DNA of 24,226 bases from Treponema sp. GTDB taxonomy: Bacteria > Spirochaetota > Spirochaetia > Treponematales > Treponemataceae. The stretch covers positions 1-24,226 of the forward strand of contig JAAVAM010000041.1 of assembly GCA_014804085.1 (NCBI GenBank), in the 5' to 3' direction. Shown one piece after another: positions 1 through 8,615 of this stretch (the first letter of the stretch is position 1; the number at the start of each line of letters is the position of its first letter). The notes under the pieces were generated by a model, which worked only from the letters and a program-made list of their open reading frames with translations, did not search any database and was not told the DNA's origin. Both the position numbers and the translations under genes were made by a program.

Positions 1-91
1 CCATCGTAATCCATGCGGAGTCAAGGACTTCGTTCACCGCCTGCTTTTCGCGTTCGTCATAGTTCAGTTTGAAAAGCTGTACGTTCCACAT
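1..91 (-). CDS. DegT/DnrJ/EryC1/StrS-family sugar aminotransferase, N-terminus only
   Basis: Only the first 30 codons are inside the window; the rest lies beyond base 1. The start is ATG at 89-91, with GGAGG seven bases before it. The peptide contains FKLNYDEREKQAVNEVL followed by a SAWITMG-type stretch, the usual N-terminus of PLP-dependent sugar aminotransferases such as those making perosamine or 4-amino-sugars. It is the next gene after the ExoA-like glycosyltransferase and likely belongs to the same polysaccharide operon. Substrate cannot be told from 30 residues, and it could equally be a different DegT subfamily. Confidence 0.75.
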   Translation of the reverse strand, partial: MWNVQLFKLNYDEREKQAVNEVLDSAWITM

Positions 92-155
92 ACAGATTCC
101 TCCAATGAAATAGATTTGTTATGTATTGACAAAAACCAGCACAATTCCGATATGA

Positions 156-1151
156 TCAGCGATTCTTTGTATGAAACGGTTGTAAGCCGAGCAGCGTTCC
201 TATCCCATACGAAATGTGAAGCAGGGGGAACAAGAACAACAACAGGATATTGCCGAATTTCTTAGTCTTTAAAACTGACAAGAACGTATTTACCACAGCA
301 AAGCAACCATAAAGCAGACAAAGCGCAGACAACAACACCGTTCCTACAGACAGGGTGGCAAAAAGTACGGATTCTATCAGCATGAACACAAAAGCAAACG
401 GAGCAAAATGATACAGGGAAAGGCAACGCGGACAAATCCACGCAGTCCTGCCAATCCAATAACCGTTAGAAAACTTTTGTTTCAGCATCTTTCTTAACGT
501 AGGGCGCACATACTGATAAGAAATAATGGACGGCTCATAGCGAATTTGAAACCCGCATTTCCGTATGCGCCAATGGATCTCATTATCCTCTGTTCGTTGC
601 AAACATTCGTTAAATTTTCCCGCTTTCTGAAAGACTTCTTTGCGGTACGCGCCATGAAAAACCGACTTTACATAACGCGGTTTGTCGGACGTTCTGAACA
701 CAGCAATACCACTGCCAAAAAGCGAGTTCTCAGCTTCGAGCAGTATTTCAGCCCACTTCGTGCTCTCTTTCAAAATGACCGGACGCTTGCCGCCAAGGAC
801 ATCAAAATGCCCATCCTCCATTTTGGCAACAAGTTTTTCTATAAAGTCATTGGGAATGTGCGAATGCGCATCAACTTTTATGAGAATGTCGCCCACCGCA
901 TTGTCTATAAAAACATTCCAGCCATCGGCCTGCCACCGACCTGCATTTTTTAAAACCTTGACAGTTCGGAATTTTTCTCCATGCCGATCCTTAAACGAAT
1001 CCATTAATTCCTTCGTTCTGTCCGACGAAATGCTGTCAATCAAGAGAAAGTCAATCTGTGAAAGCGGAAATGTCTGAGCAAGTACGTCATCCAAGATTGC
1101 GGGAAGATACTGCTCCTCATTGAGTGCAATAATGCCAAGAGAGATAGTCAT
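156..1151 (-). CDS. ExoA-like family 2 glycosyltransferase with C-terminal membrane segments
   Basis: This is an inverting GT-A glycosyltransferase predicted to add a sugar from a nucleotide-sugar donor to a lipid-linked repeat unit at the inner membrane face. The N-terminus (LGIIALNEEQYLP) and LLIDSISSDRT are typical of GT2 enzymes, and KVDAHSHIP carries the DxD-like metal site seen in succinoglycan ExoA-type enzymes. The last 90 or so residues contain two to three hydrophobic helices, as in ExoA. I chose ATG at 1149-1151 (331 aa), which begins the conserved MTISLGIIALNEE; a TTG at 1176-1178 would add nine residues and overlap licD, with no ribosome site. It follows licD by 16 bases. Sugar specificity is unknown. 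Confidence 0.85.
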   Translation of the reverse strand: MTISLGIIALNEEQYLPAILDDVLAQTFPLSQIDFLLIDSISSDRTKELMDSFKDRHGEKFRTVKVLKNAGRWQADGWNVFIDNAVGDILIKVDAHSHIPNDFIEKLVAKMEDGHFDVLGGKRPVILKESTKWAEILLEAENSLFGSGIAVFRTSDKPRYVKSVFHGAYRKEVFQKAGKFNECLQRTEDNEIHWRIRKCGFQIRYEPSIISYQYVRPTLRKMLKQKFSNGYWIGRTAWICPRCLSLYHFAPFAFVFMLIESVLFATLSVGTVLLSALCLLYGCFAVVNTFLSVLKTKKFGNILLLFLFPLLHISYGIGTLLGLQPFHTKNR

Positions 1152-1167
1152 ATAATTTGTGCTTCCA

Positions 1168-2061
1168 TCATTCTCCAAAATCTATATCCACGATGAAATG
1201 TTTCTCCCTCTTTTCGGGCGGCGGAACTTGCATATAGTCGCCATAGAGCGAAGAAAGATAGGTTTCGTAGCCGTTGCAAATATACGCTTTCCGTCCCTCA
1301 AACTCGCACTCTGCTGGCGGCAAGATGTCGGACCGTTTTTGGATTTCTCCAAAATAATGCGCCCGACCTGTCGGCACGGTGACAAACTTTGTGCACGCAT
1401 TTTTATATTTCCGCGCAACCTTGTCACATATTTCATACCACTTCTGGTATGCCCTGAATGAAAACAGCCTTCCAATAAAAAATCTTGTCCGCAACGATTT
1501 TCTGCCTTCCTTTGTTGAAAGCAGGATGGTCGTAACAGGACACGCCCTCCGCTGCCATAGTTTCGTGCAGACAGCCACGTACTGATAGAAGTTGTTCCAA
1601 AACCCATGCCACAACCGAGAAAGCATTCCGTCAGGAATATTTTCAATCGGAAACAAGTCAATTCCAATGGCGGGCTTTTCGTCTTCACACTCATAGACAG
1701 TCCTAATGACCGTTCCTTTTTTCTCAATCTTGATAAAGGGAAGACTGTATCGCGCGGAAACGCCTGGTCCGACAAGACGATATTTTCCCGGAAAATGCTT
1801 TTCCAATGCTGCGGGAAAAGCATCATAATCGGCGCGCAACATATTCAAATCCAAATCATCGTCCCACGGAATAAAACCCTTGTGACGCACCGCACCAAGA
1901 CAAGAACCGCCGCCAAGCATCACCGTAAGACGCTCCTTTTCGCAGGCAAACTGAATGTCCTCGAACATTTCAAGGAAGACTGATTTTAATGCGCTGCTTT
2001 CCGATTCCGTCAGCTCGCGAATCGGGAGCGTTGAATTGAGCAACAACTGTGTCAAATTCAT
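1168..2061 (-). CDS. licD: LicD-family phosphotransferase
   Basis: LicD proteins transfer a phosphoryl-alcohol from a CDP-activated donor to a glycan; the classic case is phosphocholine on LPS or teichoic acid, and the fukutin relatives use CDP-ribitol. The signature LGAVRHKGFIPWDDDLDL sits near residues 55-72, with the DDD/DLD metal-binding acids intact. Length is 297 aa, normal for the family. I chose ATG at 2059-2061, which overlaps the end of the upstream SDR gene as ATGA and has GGGAG 11 bases upstream; a GTG eight codons earlier is possible. Directly upstream are an SDR and an IspD/TarI-type cytidylyltransferase, so a CDP-ribitol-like donor made by that trio is a fair inference. No choline kinase (licA) is in view. 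Confidence 0.88.
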   Translation of the reverse strand: MNLTQLLLNSTLPIRELTESESSALKSVFLEMFEDIQFACEKERLTVMLGGGSCLGAVRHKGFIPWDDDLDLNMLRADYDAFPAALEKHFPGKYRLVGPGVSARYSLPFIKIEKKGTVIRTVYECEDEKPAIGIDLFPIENIPDGMLSRLWHGFWNNFYQYVAVCTKLWQRRACPVTTILLSTKEGRKSLRTRFFIGRLFSFRAYQKWYEICDKVARKYKNACTKFVTVPTGRAHYFGEIQKRSDILPPAECEFEGRKAYICNGYETYLSSLYGDYMQVPPPEKREKHFIVDIDFGE

Positions 2062-3119
2062 TTTTTCTGTATCTCCCGCATCCACTCCACAAGGCGGCGA
2101 AACATCTCGTCAAGCGAAACTTCCGCTTTCCAACCCAGTGCCTCAATCTTTGCTGAATCAAGGCGCATTTTGACCACCGGGTTGTAGCCGAGTTTGCCTG
2201 CATCCTCTGCAATGTCAAACACGACGTGGCTTCCGCTTTCCAGGAACAACGCACATACACGGCTTGCCATGTCCGCAATAGAAACAGTTGCATCTGAATT
2301 CGCGATATTGTACGCCTCTCCCGCACGGCCTTTTGAAAGCACGGTGAGAATTCCGCGCACGGCATCAGTCGTGTAGCAGTAGTTTCGCACCGTCTCGCCT
2401 TTTGTCCGAAGCACAATGTCACTCTTCTCAATCACCGCACGCGCAAACTGTGCGAACACGCGGCTGTCTCCATACTCCACGCCCGCACCGAATGTCTGGC
2501 ACAGCCGGGCGACCTTTACTGGGATACCATACTCCGCCGCATACGAAGCGCAGAGCGTCTCCGCCATGCGCTTTCCCTCTGAATAGCTTGCGCGCACGGA
2601 CATCGTGTCAATGTACCCGCCGTCCGACTCCAGTACATTCTTAATTCCGTCAAAGTCCTTAAATGCGCCGTACACTTCAAGTGAACTCAGATAGACAAAT
2701 CCTTTCAACTCTTTTCCTACGCACTGGCGCAAAAGATTCTGTGTTCCGCCGACTGCCGTTTCGATTGTCTCAACCGGTCTTTCAATGAATGTGCGTGAAT
2801 CCGTGATACTCGCGCCATGAACAATCCAGTCTATGCATAACGAGGAAATGTCAAGCTGGCTGACATCACCAAATACAGGTTTCAAGGAACTGCATTGGCA
2901 TCCGCCGAAAATTCTTTTATACTTTTCCTTGCTCCGGCAGCATGCATAAACCTTAATATCCGCGTTATTTCTCTGTGCATAGGCGATTAAGGATTTCGCC
3001 AGAATAGAGCCGAGCAATCCCGTAGCACCAGTAATAAGCACGGAAGAATTTTCAAATGGCTCAAAACAACTTTTCCGTGAAGTGAGTTCCTGTATGTCTT
3101 TTTCTAAAATATTCATCAT
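2058..3119 (-). CDS. NAD-dependent epimerase/dehydratase (extended SDR)
   Basis: This is an extended short-chain dehydrogenase/reductase of 353 aa that would act on a nucleotide-sugar or CDP-alcohol precursor in the cytoplasm. The Rossmann motif GATGLLGS is at residues 31-38 and the catalytic pair is in YSEGK (Y179, K183), with YLSSLEVYG before it as the usual Ser strand. It starts six bases after the IspD/TarI-like gene and ends overlapping licD, so the three are translated together. A reductase or epimerase step that prepares the alcohol for CDP activation and LicD transfer would fit, but that is inference. The start could be the first or second of two adjacent ATGs (3119 or 3116); AGGA precedes both. 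Confidence 0.85.
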   Translation of the reverse strand: MMNILEKDIQELTSRKSCFEPFENSSVLITGATGLLGSILAKSLIAYAQRNNADIKVYACCRSKEKYKRIFGGCQCSSLKPVFGDVSQLDISSLCIDWIVHGASITDSRTFIERPVETIETAVGGTQNLLRQCVGKELKGFVYLSSLEVYGAFKDFDGIKNVLESDGGYIDTMSVRASYSEGKRMAETLCASYAAEYGIPVKVARLCQTFGAGVEYGDSRVFAQFARAVIEKSDIVLRTKGETVRNYCYTTDAVRGILTVLSKGRAGEAYNIANSDATVSIADMASRVCALFLESGSHVVFDIAEDAGKLGYNPVVKMRLDSAKIEALGWKAEVSLDEMFRRLVEWMREIQKK

Positions 3120-3125
3120 ACGTTC

Positions 3126-3842
3126 CTACAGCCCGAAGATCTGTTGCTGCTCGCGCACCTCGTACAGAGCCTTGAACGTGTAGAAATCCGCGGGCGTCGT
3201 TATCTTGATGTTGTCGAAGCCGCCGGCGACCGTGTGCAGCTCGTGTCCGTAAAACTTCATGAGCGAAGCCGAGTCGATCATGTCCGTCCTGCCCTCCGCT
3301 CGCGCCCGCTCGTGCGCCGCAAGCAGCTCGCCGAGTCGGAAGCACTGCGGAGCTTTCGCGTGGAAGCACTTGGAGCGGTCGGTGATTGAGGTTATTTTTC
3401 CGCCTTCCTGCGTCACGATTGTCTCAATCGCGGGCGTTACGGTAATCGCAGAGCCATGTTCTTTCACGCAATTGATGCACTCGGAAATCAGCTGCTCGTT
3501 CACGAAAGGGCGAACCCCGTCATGCACGAGGACAATGGAATCGTCCGGCGCATGCTCACGGATCGCGCGAAGCCCCCTGTAAATGCTTTCCTGTCCGCTC
3601 GCCCCACCGGGAACGACCGCGCGCACCTTGTCAATCTGGAATTTCTCAAGAAGCCTTTGCAGGTACGGAATCCAGTCCGCGATACAAACAATCACGATGC
3701 CGTCCACATCGGGATGATTTTGGAAATTCTCCAGCGTATGGATTATCAGCTCCTTGCCGTAAAACTGAAGGAACTGCTTGGGTCGGGCGCGGCTGTTCAT
3801 GCGTGTGCCGCTACCGCCCGCGAAAATGAGGGCGTTAGTCAT
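3126..3842 (-). CDS. IspD/TarI-family cytidylyltransferase
   Basis: The protein is a 238-aa CTP-dependent cytidylyltransferase. The nucleotide-binding loop FAGGSGTRM followed by RPKQF near residues 7-24, and VLVHDGVRPF mid-protein, are diagnostic of the IspD/TarI fold. IspD makes CDP-methylerythritol for isoprenoids, whereas TarI (IspD2) makes CDP-ribitol for teichoic acid or capsule. Position between a glycosyltransferase and an SDR-LicD pair points to the TarI-like role, since ispD proper rarely sits in such loci. ATG at 3840-3842 has AAAGGA six bases upstream. It is markedly GC-richer than the next gene at 3846, which marks a composition boundary. Substrate (ribitol-5-phosphate or another polyol phosphate) is not proven by the sequence. 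Confidence 0.85.
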   Translation of the reverse strand: MTNALIFAGGSGTRMNSRARPKQFLQFYGKELIIHTLENFQNHPDVDGIVIVCIADWIPYLQRLLEKFQIDKVRAVVPGGASGQESIYRGLRAIREHAPDDSIVLVHDGVRPFVNEQLISECINCVKEHGSAITVTPAIETIVTQEGGKITSITDRSKCFHAKAPQCFRLGELLAAHERARAEGRTDMIDSASLMKFYGHELHTVAGGFDNIKITTPADFYTFKALYEVREQQQIFGL

Positions 3843-3845
3843 TAA

Positions 3846-4769
3846 TTATCCTTTTAATAAAACTCCAAGACAACGTGAGAGCGCAAGCTTATAGTCGCTT
3901 ACCGCATACATCCGCTTATAGTTTTTCAATATCGAAACTATTGTGCTGAATCTTCTTCCTTTCATTCGGTTTTCGTGAAATATCTTCGCAGACAACACAA
4001 TATCTTTTATTTCATTATGCATATCAGGAATTCTTTTTAAAAGTTCGTCACAAAAAATCACGCGGTCTGTTTTCCAGCCTTTGCGCATACATGCGCCGAC
4101 TGCCTGCGCGAAAAAATGCAAGCTATGACTGCCGGAAGCATTCTGACCATGCAGCCTATAATTTGTTACCACATCAAATGTATAATTCAGTCCGCCTAAA
4201 CAGCACGCAAACGCCGCAAACCATGCGTCATGATAATCAATGTTTTCAGGAATGGGAAACACATACGAAAACAATTCGCGCCGATATAAACCGGAAGTTC
4301 CTTGAAAAGGATTACCATAAAAAAGAATACGGAAAAGCCTGTCCGCATTGTTTCCATCTACAAAATATCGGTCACGGTCAGAAAGCAGCTCACTGCTAAT
4401 ACCGCCAGTCGCATCCATAATCAGCGCATTTCCCACAGACGCAGAAGCCGTTCCCATGTTATGCAACAAAATTTCAAGATGGTTGCTCTTCCAAATATCA
4501 TCCTGATCAGAAAGCGCAATATAATCGCCTTTGCAGAGCAAAATCGCTTTCTCAAAATTCTTTACAAAGCCGAGATTTCGCTCATTATGGACTGTTTTTA
4601 TCCGGGCATCTTTTTTTTCATACTCCTGCAAAATTGCCCATGTGGAATCAGACGAACAATCATCGCAGACAATAAGCTCAAAATCAGATACTGATTGCGC
4701 AAGGATTGAGTCAAGTTGCTCCCGCAAAAAGTTTTCGCCGTTATAGGTGGTCATTGCAATGGAAATCAT
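3846..4769 (-). CDS. Family 2 glycosyltransferase (rhamnosyltransferase-like)
   Basis: This is a 307-aa GT-A family 2 glycosyltransferase that would extend the repeat unit on its lipid carrier. ISIAMTTYNGENFLREQLDSI at the N-terminus and ALSDQDDIW near residue 90 (the DxD-type metal site) are the pattern of rhamnosyltransferase-like GT2 enzymes; GLYRREL and the later WFAAFACCLGG segment lie in the acceptor half. ATG at 4767-4769 is chosen because GGAGAG precedes it by seven bases. An upstream GTG at 4815-4817 would add 16 residues not found in the family and would lengthen the overlap with the Wzy gene. With the chosen start the overlap with wzy is 29 bases. The donor sugar is not determinable. 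Confidence 0.87.
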   Translation of the reverse strand: MISIAMTTYNGENFLREQLDSILAQSVSDFELIVCDDCSSDSTWAILQEYEKKDARIKTVHNERNLGFVKNFEKAILLCKGDYIALSDQDDIWKSNHLEILLHNMGTASASVGNALIMDATGGISSELLSDRDRYFVDGNNADRLFRILFYGNPFQGTSGLYRRELFSYVFPIPENIDYHDAWFAAFACCLGGLNYTFDVVTNYRLHGQNASGSHSLHFFAQAVGACMRKGWKTDRVIFCDELLKRIPDMHNEIKDIVLSAKIFHENRMKGRRFSTIVSILKNYKRMYAVSDYKLALSRCLGVLLKG

Positions 4770-5955
4770 TACATTTCTCTCCGTACATGAAAAATGTTTT
4801 AAAAAATAGCAATGCACAAAAACCTACACTGTCCACAAGAAATACATTTGTACATGCTGTAAAAATAAAGGCAAAGATAACAGCACCATAAAAATATTTG
4901 AAAATACTTTCTTCATTTATTAATTTGGTAATAAATGGGGAAAACCAAATAAAAAAGAATATGAATACAGTTGAAATAAAGCCATAACGTCTCATCGTCT
5001 CCAAATGAGATAATTCTGAGACATTCATCATTTTATGACGTACAAAACTATAATAGGACGACCCCGGACCCCATCCAAAAAAAACCAATCTTAAAAGATC
5101 AGAATGAAATGTTTGCATATAGACCTGTGTATCCAATGCTTTTATACTTGACGATTTACTATTCGGATCGGTAAGAAATAGAACCGCTGCGAAAACTGCG
5201 AGAAAAAATGAAAGTACTAATAGCATAAAAGCCAATGAAAAATAATTCTTTTTTATTAAATAAAAAACAACATAAAGAAAAATCAGCAGCACAGCAGACA
5301 TCATATTCGCACGTGCGCCTGTAAAAATCAGAGCTACTGTAAACAAAATAATTTGAAAAGAATATTTCTTGATTCCTTTTAACCTTGAAATAAGGCAATA
5401 TCCCAACGCTCCTATCATACAAGGCGAAGTTCTGTAATATACTGTCAAAAACACAAAATTCAATATACTTCTTTTATCAATGCTACATATCATCAAGTTT
5501 TTGGTTTCCCTCAGCGTATCAAAGTACAACTTTAATCCTGTGTATACAAATGGAACTGCATAGCAAATACTCCATAGTATAACAATTAAAGTTCCTACAA
5601 AAACACTTGCCACCAAATATGATTTTATGATAGTCTCCGCATATTCTTTTTTACTGAAGCATAATAAAAACAAATATGCAGAACTGATAATTGTCTCAAA
5701 ACCTCCATTAGACAAATCCATATTACTTCCTAACACCAGCAGATTAAAAACAACACTGCCCCCCCAAATAGAAAGCAACAATAGGGAAAATATCAAGTTC
5801 TTATAATTTGCAAAAGGAAGAGAGGTTACAATAAACAGAAAGAAAAAAATCTCTCTTGTATGAAAAAACGGCTCCCGAATATTAATTGAAATTATCAGCA
5901 AAGAAAGAAACAAACGAGAAAAATCTATAATTTTTATTTTATACAGAGGTGTCAT
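4741..5955 (-). CDS. wzy: Wzy-like O-antigen/capsule polymerase
   Basis: A 404-aa integral membrane protein with about ten hydrophobic helices, predicted to join lipid-linked repeat units on the periplasmic side of the inner membrane. Wzy/WaaL-family traits are visible: FTGARANMMSAV in the middle, and GWGPGSSYYSFV within the long loop before the last helices. Wzy proteins share little sequence, so the call leans on topology and on neighbours: Wzx two genes upstream and GT2 genes on both sides. ATG at 5953-5955 has no clear ribosome site and follows the previous GT2 gene by 27 bases. A run of seven G (coding strand) falls in the WGG codons early in the gene. An O-antigen ligase is the main alternative. 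Confidence 0.8.
   Translation of the reverse strand: MTPLYKIKIIDFSRLFLSLLIISINIREPFFHTREIFFFLFIVTSLPFANYKNLIFSLLLLSIWGGSVVFNLLVLGSNMDLSNGGFETIISSAYLFLLCFSKKEYAETIIKSYLVASVFVGTLIVILWSICYAVPFVYTGLKLYFDTLRETKNLMICSIDKRSILNFVFLTVYYRTSPCMIGALGYCLISRLKGIKKYSFQIILFTVALIFTGARANMMSAVLLIFLYVVFYLIKKNYFSLAFMLLVLSFFLAVFAAVLFLTDPNSKSSSIKALDTQVYMQTFHSDLLRLVFFGWGPGSSYYSFVRHKMMNVSELSHLETMRRYGFISTVFIFFFIWFSPFITKLINEESIFKYFYGAVIFAFIFTACTNVFLVDSVGFCALLFFKTFFMYGEKCNDFHCNDHL
5759..5765 (-). repeat. G7 homopolymer inside the wzy-like gene
   Basis: Seven consecutive C on the plus strand (G on the coding strand) lie within the N-terminal third of the polymerase gene, in codons for Trp-Gly-Gly. The reading frame is open as sequenced. 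Runs of this length can slip occasionally, but this is shorter than the two nine-base tracts elsewhere in the locus. Confidence 0.9.
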
Positions 5956-5982
5956 TCTATAGTGTATTTAAATTCTGTTACC

Positions 5983-6930
5983 TTAAAAAATATTTTTCAT
6001 CCAAGCAAAAAAGTAAAACACCTTGAACAGAACAAAATTTCTTGAAACGAAAATGATAATTCTCTCTCTCATGCTTTTCTTATGAAGATTCAGATATGAA
6101 TCATAGAAAAAAGCTGCTTTCTTGTGTGTATATGAGTCCAACAACTGATAATAATATATATTGAACAGTTCCTTTTCTTCATCCCAAACGGGCAGACTTT
6201 CTTTGTACCTTCCTGCAAAAAACAATCTTAATTCATAAGAACTTTTTGCAAATGAAAGTTTTTTCTGAATATCCGTGCTATGGCTCGCGGAATTCTCCAG
6301 CACACGGTACGCAGCCGATACAGTATTCAAAAACTTCACTTTACTTTCATGCGCAAAATACAGCCACATAGGATAATCTTCCATCAGCCAGTTTTGTTTT
6401 TCAGGTTCAATTTCATTTGCATAATGTTCATAAATCTCGCGCCTGAAGCAAACCGTAACAGCCGGAATTACATTACCTTTATACAATAACTCTTTAAAAC
6501 TCTCTCTCTTTTCTCCAAAACTTCCTGATGTTTTTTTTCCATTCTTGTATATCTGTGCCTTTCCATAGCACATCCCCACATCGGGGTTGGCTTCCATAAA
6601 ATCAATCTGTTTTTTTACCTTACCGGGAAGCCACCAGTCGTCGCCGGCACATTCCATGATGTATTTGCCCGAACAATGTCCTATTACATTAAAATAGTTT
6701 TTGATTATTCCAAGATTCTTTGTATTATAAATGGGTCTTATTATGTCTGAATATTTTTGAGCATATTCCTCTATTATGTATTGTGTATTATCAGACGAAC
6801 AATCGTCGCCTATAACAATTTCATAGGGAAAACCATGCTCTTGATTTAAAATAGAATCCAATGCTTGAGAAATGTATTTTTCTTGATTATAAGTAATCAC
6901 GCAAACGGAAAACAATAAATTATTCTCCAC
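5983..6930 (-). CDS. Family 2 glycosyltransferase
   Basis: The 315-aa protein is a GT-A family 2 glycosyltransferase, cytoplasmic face, acting on the growing repeat unit. FSVCVITYNQEKYISQALDSI and EIVIGDDCSSDNT define the donor-binding half, and MECAGDDWWLPGKV has the metal-binding GDDW variant of the DxD motif. Members of this branch are often annotated as glycosyltransferases of capsule or LPS O-chains. The start is GTG at 6928-6930, which has a strong AGGAAGG six to eight bases upstream; the gene overlaps the end of wzx by 11 bases. The C-terminal 90 residues are aromatic-rich and basic, ending in a FFAWM-type amphipathic tail that may bind the membrane. Donor and acceptor are unknown. Confidence 0.87.
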   Translation of the reverse strand: MENNLLFSVCVITYNQEKYISQALDSILNQEHGFPYEIVIGDDCSSDNTQYIIEEYAQKYSDIIRPIYNTKNLGIIKNYFNVIGHCSGKYIMECAGDDWWLPGKVKKQIDFMEANPDVGMCYGKAQIYKNGKKTSGSFGEKRESFKELLYKGNVIPAVTVCFRREIYEHYANEIEPEKQNWLMEDYPMWLYFAHESKVKFLNTVSAAYRVLENSASHSTDIQKKLSFAKSSYELRLFFAGRYKESLPVWDEEKELFNIYYYQLLDSYTHKKAAFFYDSYLNLHKKSMRERIIIFVSRNFVLFKVFYFFAWMKNIF

Positions 6931-8368
6931 TTCTCGCCTTCCTGTTTAAGAATTTAGAAATCATTCCTAGAAATTCTTCATCTCTCAAAACCAGCAAAAA
7001 AAGAGTGTAAACGATTATTCCAACACTTATACCAATGATAAGACTCCAAAAATTTGATAAAATCAATTTGTCCGCCAGTATAACACATATTGCCATAATT
7101 GCAGATGAGACAATGTACTTCCAAGAACATGCCAACTGCTTAAAGGCACCAAATGAATATATCCGCCCTATCATAAAAGCATTTATGTAATAATAAATAA
7201 AAGCACATACGACTTTTCCAATGACTACGGCTTTGATACTAATCGGAAAAGTAATTATCATTGCCATGATAATAATCGGAGTTTTGCTCAAATCCACTTT
7301 TAAAAACAAATCTGAACGACCAATCGCATTCAATATGTTCATATTTAATATGCTTAGCGGGGTAAAAATATACGACAAAGCCAGCCAAAAAAGTAACTCA
7401 CTTGAAAACAACCATTTTTCGCCTAACAAAACTAATATTATTGGTTTTGATAACAGCGCAATACCTATCATTAATGGAAACACCAACATAGCCGTCATTC
7501 GTATTAATTTTTTAAATGTAGCGCACAGACTTTCTTTGTCATCTTGTAATGAGGACATCAATGGAAATGTCGCATTATTCAATACGCTTGCTAAAGTACC
7601 AGACGTTAATTCGGGAAACTGCTGGGCACGGGTATAATAGCCAAGATTTTCTGCACTATACTTTTTCCCAATAAACAAATTCTCTATATTGGTAATAGTA
7701 ATTGATAAGAAGCCTGAAGCCAATAATTTTGATCCGAATCCAAAAAGCGTCTTAAAAGATTCAAAAGAAAATCCTGTTTTTGGAAACCATCTAGCTCTAA
7801 TCCAAAAGCATAAGACAGAAACAAATGCTTTAGACAAAGATTGTATAACCAAAGCCCAAGGTCCAAATCCGTTGTAAGCAGCTATTATGCCAAAAATGCC
7901 GGAACTAAATGATGAGACAGAATTAATTATTGCAATATTCTTGAAATCAATGTTAGCCTGCAATTTTGCATTTTGGACAACGACCAATGAATTTAGAATT
8001 ATAATTATAAAAAAAACTCTTTGTAAACTCACCAACTCTGGTGTTTTATAAAAGGAAGCAATAACAGGAGACGCAAAAAATAAGCCTGTATAAATCACCA
8101 GTCCTACAACAAAATTGAATATTAAACTTGTAGAATAATCTGTCTCTGTCCTATTTTGGTTTTGAATTAACGCCCTTGAAAACCCACTGTCAATGAAAAC
8201 ATTTGAAAAAGACAGAAAAATCGCAAGCATTCCAATTGTTCCATAATCTTTGGGAGTAAGCAAGCGAGCAAGAAAAACATTTAACACGAATGAAATAGAT
8301 TGTACTAAAAATTTTTCAAGAACATTCCATATCATTCCTATTTTTGTTTTTTGTTTGATATTGTTCAT
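6920..8368 (-). CDS. wzx: Wzx-type polysaccharide flippase (MOP superfamily)
   Basis: The 482-aa protein has 12 to 14 hydrophobic helices spread over its length and belongs to the Polysacc_synt/RfbX group, which flip undecaprenyl-linked oligosaccharides to the periplasm. The N-terminal GMIWNVLEKFLVQSISFVLN and LARLLTPKDYGTIGML are the standard opening of these proteins (an amphipathic start, then the LTPxDYG loop). SALIQNQNRTETDYST-like residues follow, as in the WzxC-like branch. Start is ATG at 8366-8368 with only a poor ribosome site. It begins 52 bases after the remnant that trails the phosphonate operon, so it may have its own promoter, but none is convincing. It is the first gene of the repeat-unit assembly block. 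Confidence 0.9.
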   Translation of the reverse strand: MNNIKQKTKIGMIWNVLEKFLVQSISFVLNVFLARLLTPKDYGTIGMLAIFLSFSNVFIDSGFSRALIQNQNRTETDYSTSLIFNFVVGLVIYTGLFFASPVIASFYKTPELVSLQRVFFIIIILNSLVVVQNAKLQANIDFKNIAIINSVSSFSSGIFGIIAAYNGFGPWALVIQSLSKAFVSVLCFWIRARWFPKTGFSFESFKTLFGFGSKLLASGFLSITITNIENLFIGKKYSAENLGYYTRAQQFPELTSGTLASVLNNATFPLMSSLQDDKESLCATFKKLIRMTAMLVFPLMIGIALLSKPIILVLLGEKWLFSSELLFWLALSYIFTPLSILNMNILNAIGRSDLFLKVDLSKTPIIIMAMIITFPISIKAVVIGKVVCAFIYYYINAFMIGRIYSFGAFKQLACSWKYIVSSAIMAICVILADKLILSNFWSLIIGISVGIIVYTLFLLVLRDEEFLGMISKFLNRKARSGE

Positions 8369-8420
8369 AAGATATTAAGTATTCCAAAAGAGTTCACAAT
8401 TTACTGAATTCTTTAATAAT

Positions 8421-8615
8421 TTAGCTATCTATAGAATATGGTTTTCTCATAAAAACATACAAATTCTTATTTGCATTAATTGATTCGTCACAGAATTCCT
8501 CAAATTTTTCAAATAACGAAATAACTTCCACTACAAAACCTAACTCTTTCAATCGATATTTACCAACCAATCCCGCAACGGGCTTTTCTTGATTTATATC
8601 ACAGATGTTTGTTAT
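8421..8615 (-). pseudogene. 64-codon open tail in frame after the stop of the Rossmann gene; probable gene remnant
   Basis: Directly after the TAA at 8616-8618 the same frame stays open for 64 more codons before TAA at 8421-8423. The conceptual peptide looks like real protein, with KPVAGLVGKYRLKELGFVVE, SLFEKFEEFCDE and KNLYVFMRKPYSIDS. The last part resembles the closing strand of class I methyltransferases (a -LYVFxRK ending), but this is a weak match by eye. No start codon or ribosome site precedes the conserved-looking part. Either a downstream gene lost its 5' end by a deletion that joined it to the oxidoreductase, or the TAA is a recent mutation or error and the Rossmann protein is naturally about 454 aa. 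Confidence 0.6.

Noticed and set aside
4611..4618. A8/T8 runs in several AT-rich genes (also near 6531, 9917 and 11704)
   Set aside because: Such runs are expected at this base composition and are less prone to programmed switching than long G runs; no frame change is seen.
8369..8420. Promoter for wzx in the gap after the remnant
   Set aside because: No hexamer pair with acceptable match and spacing was visible.
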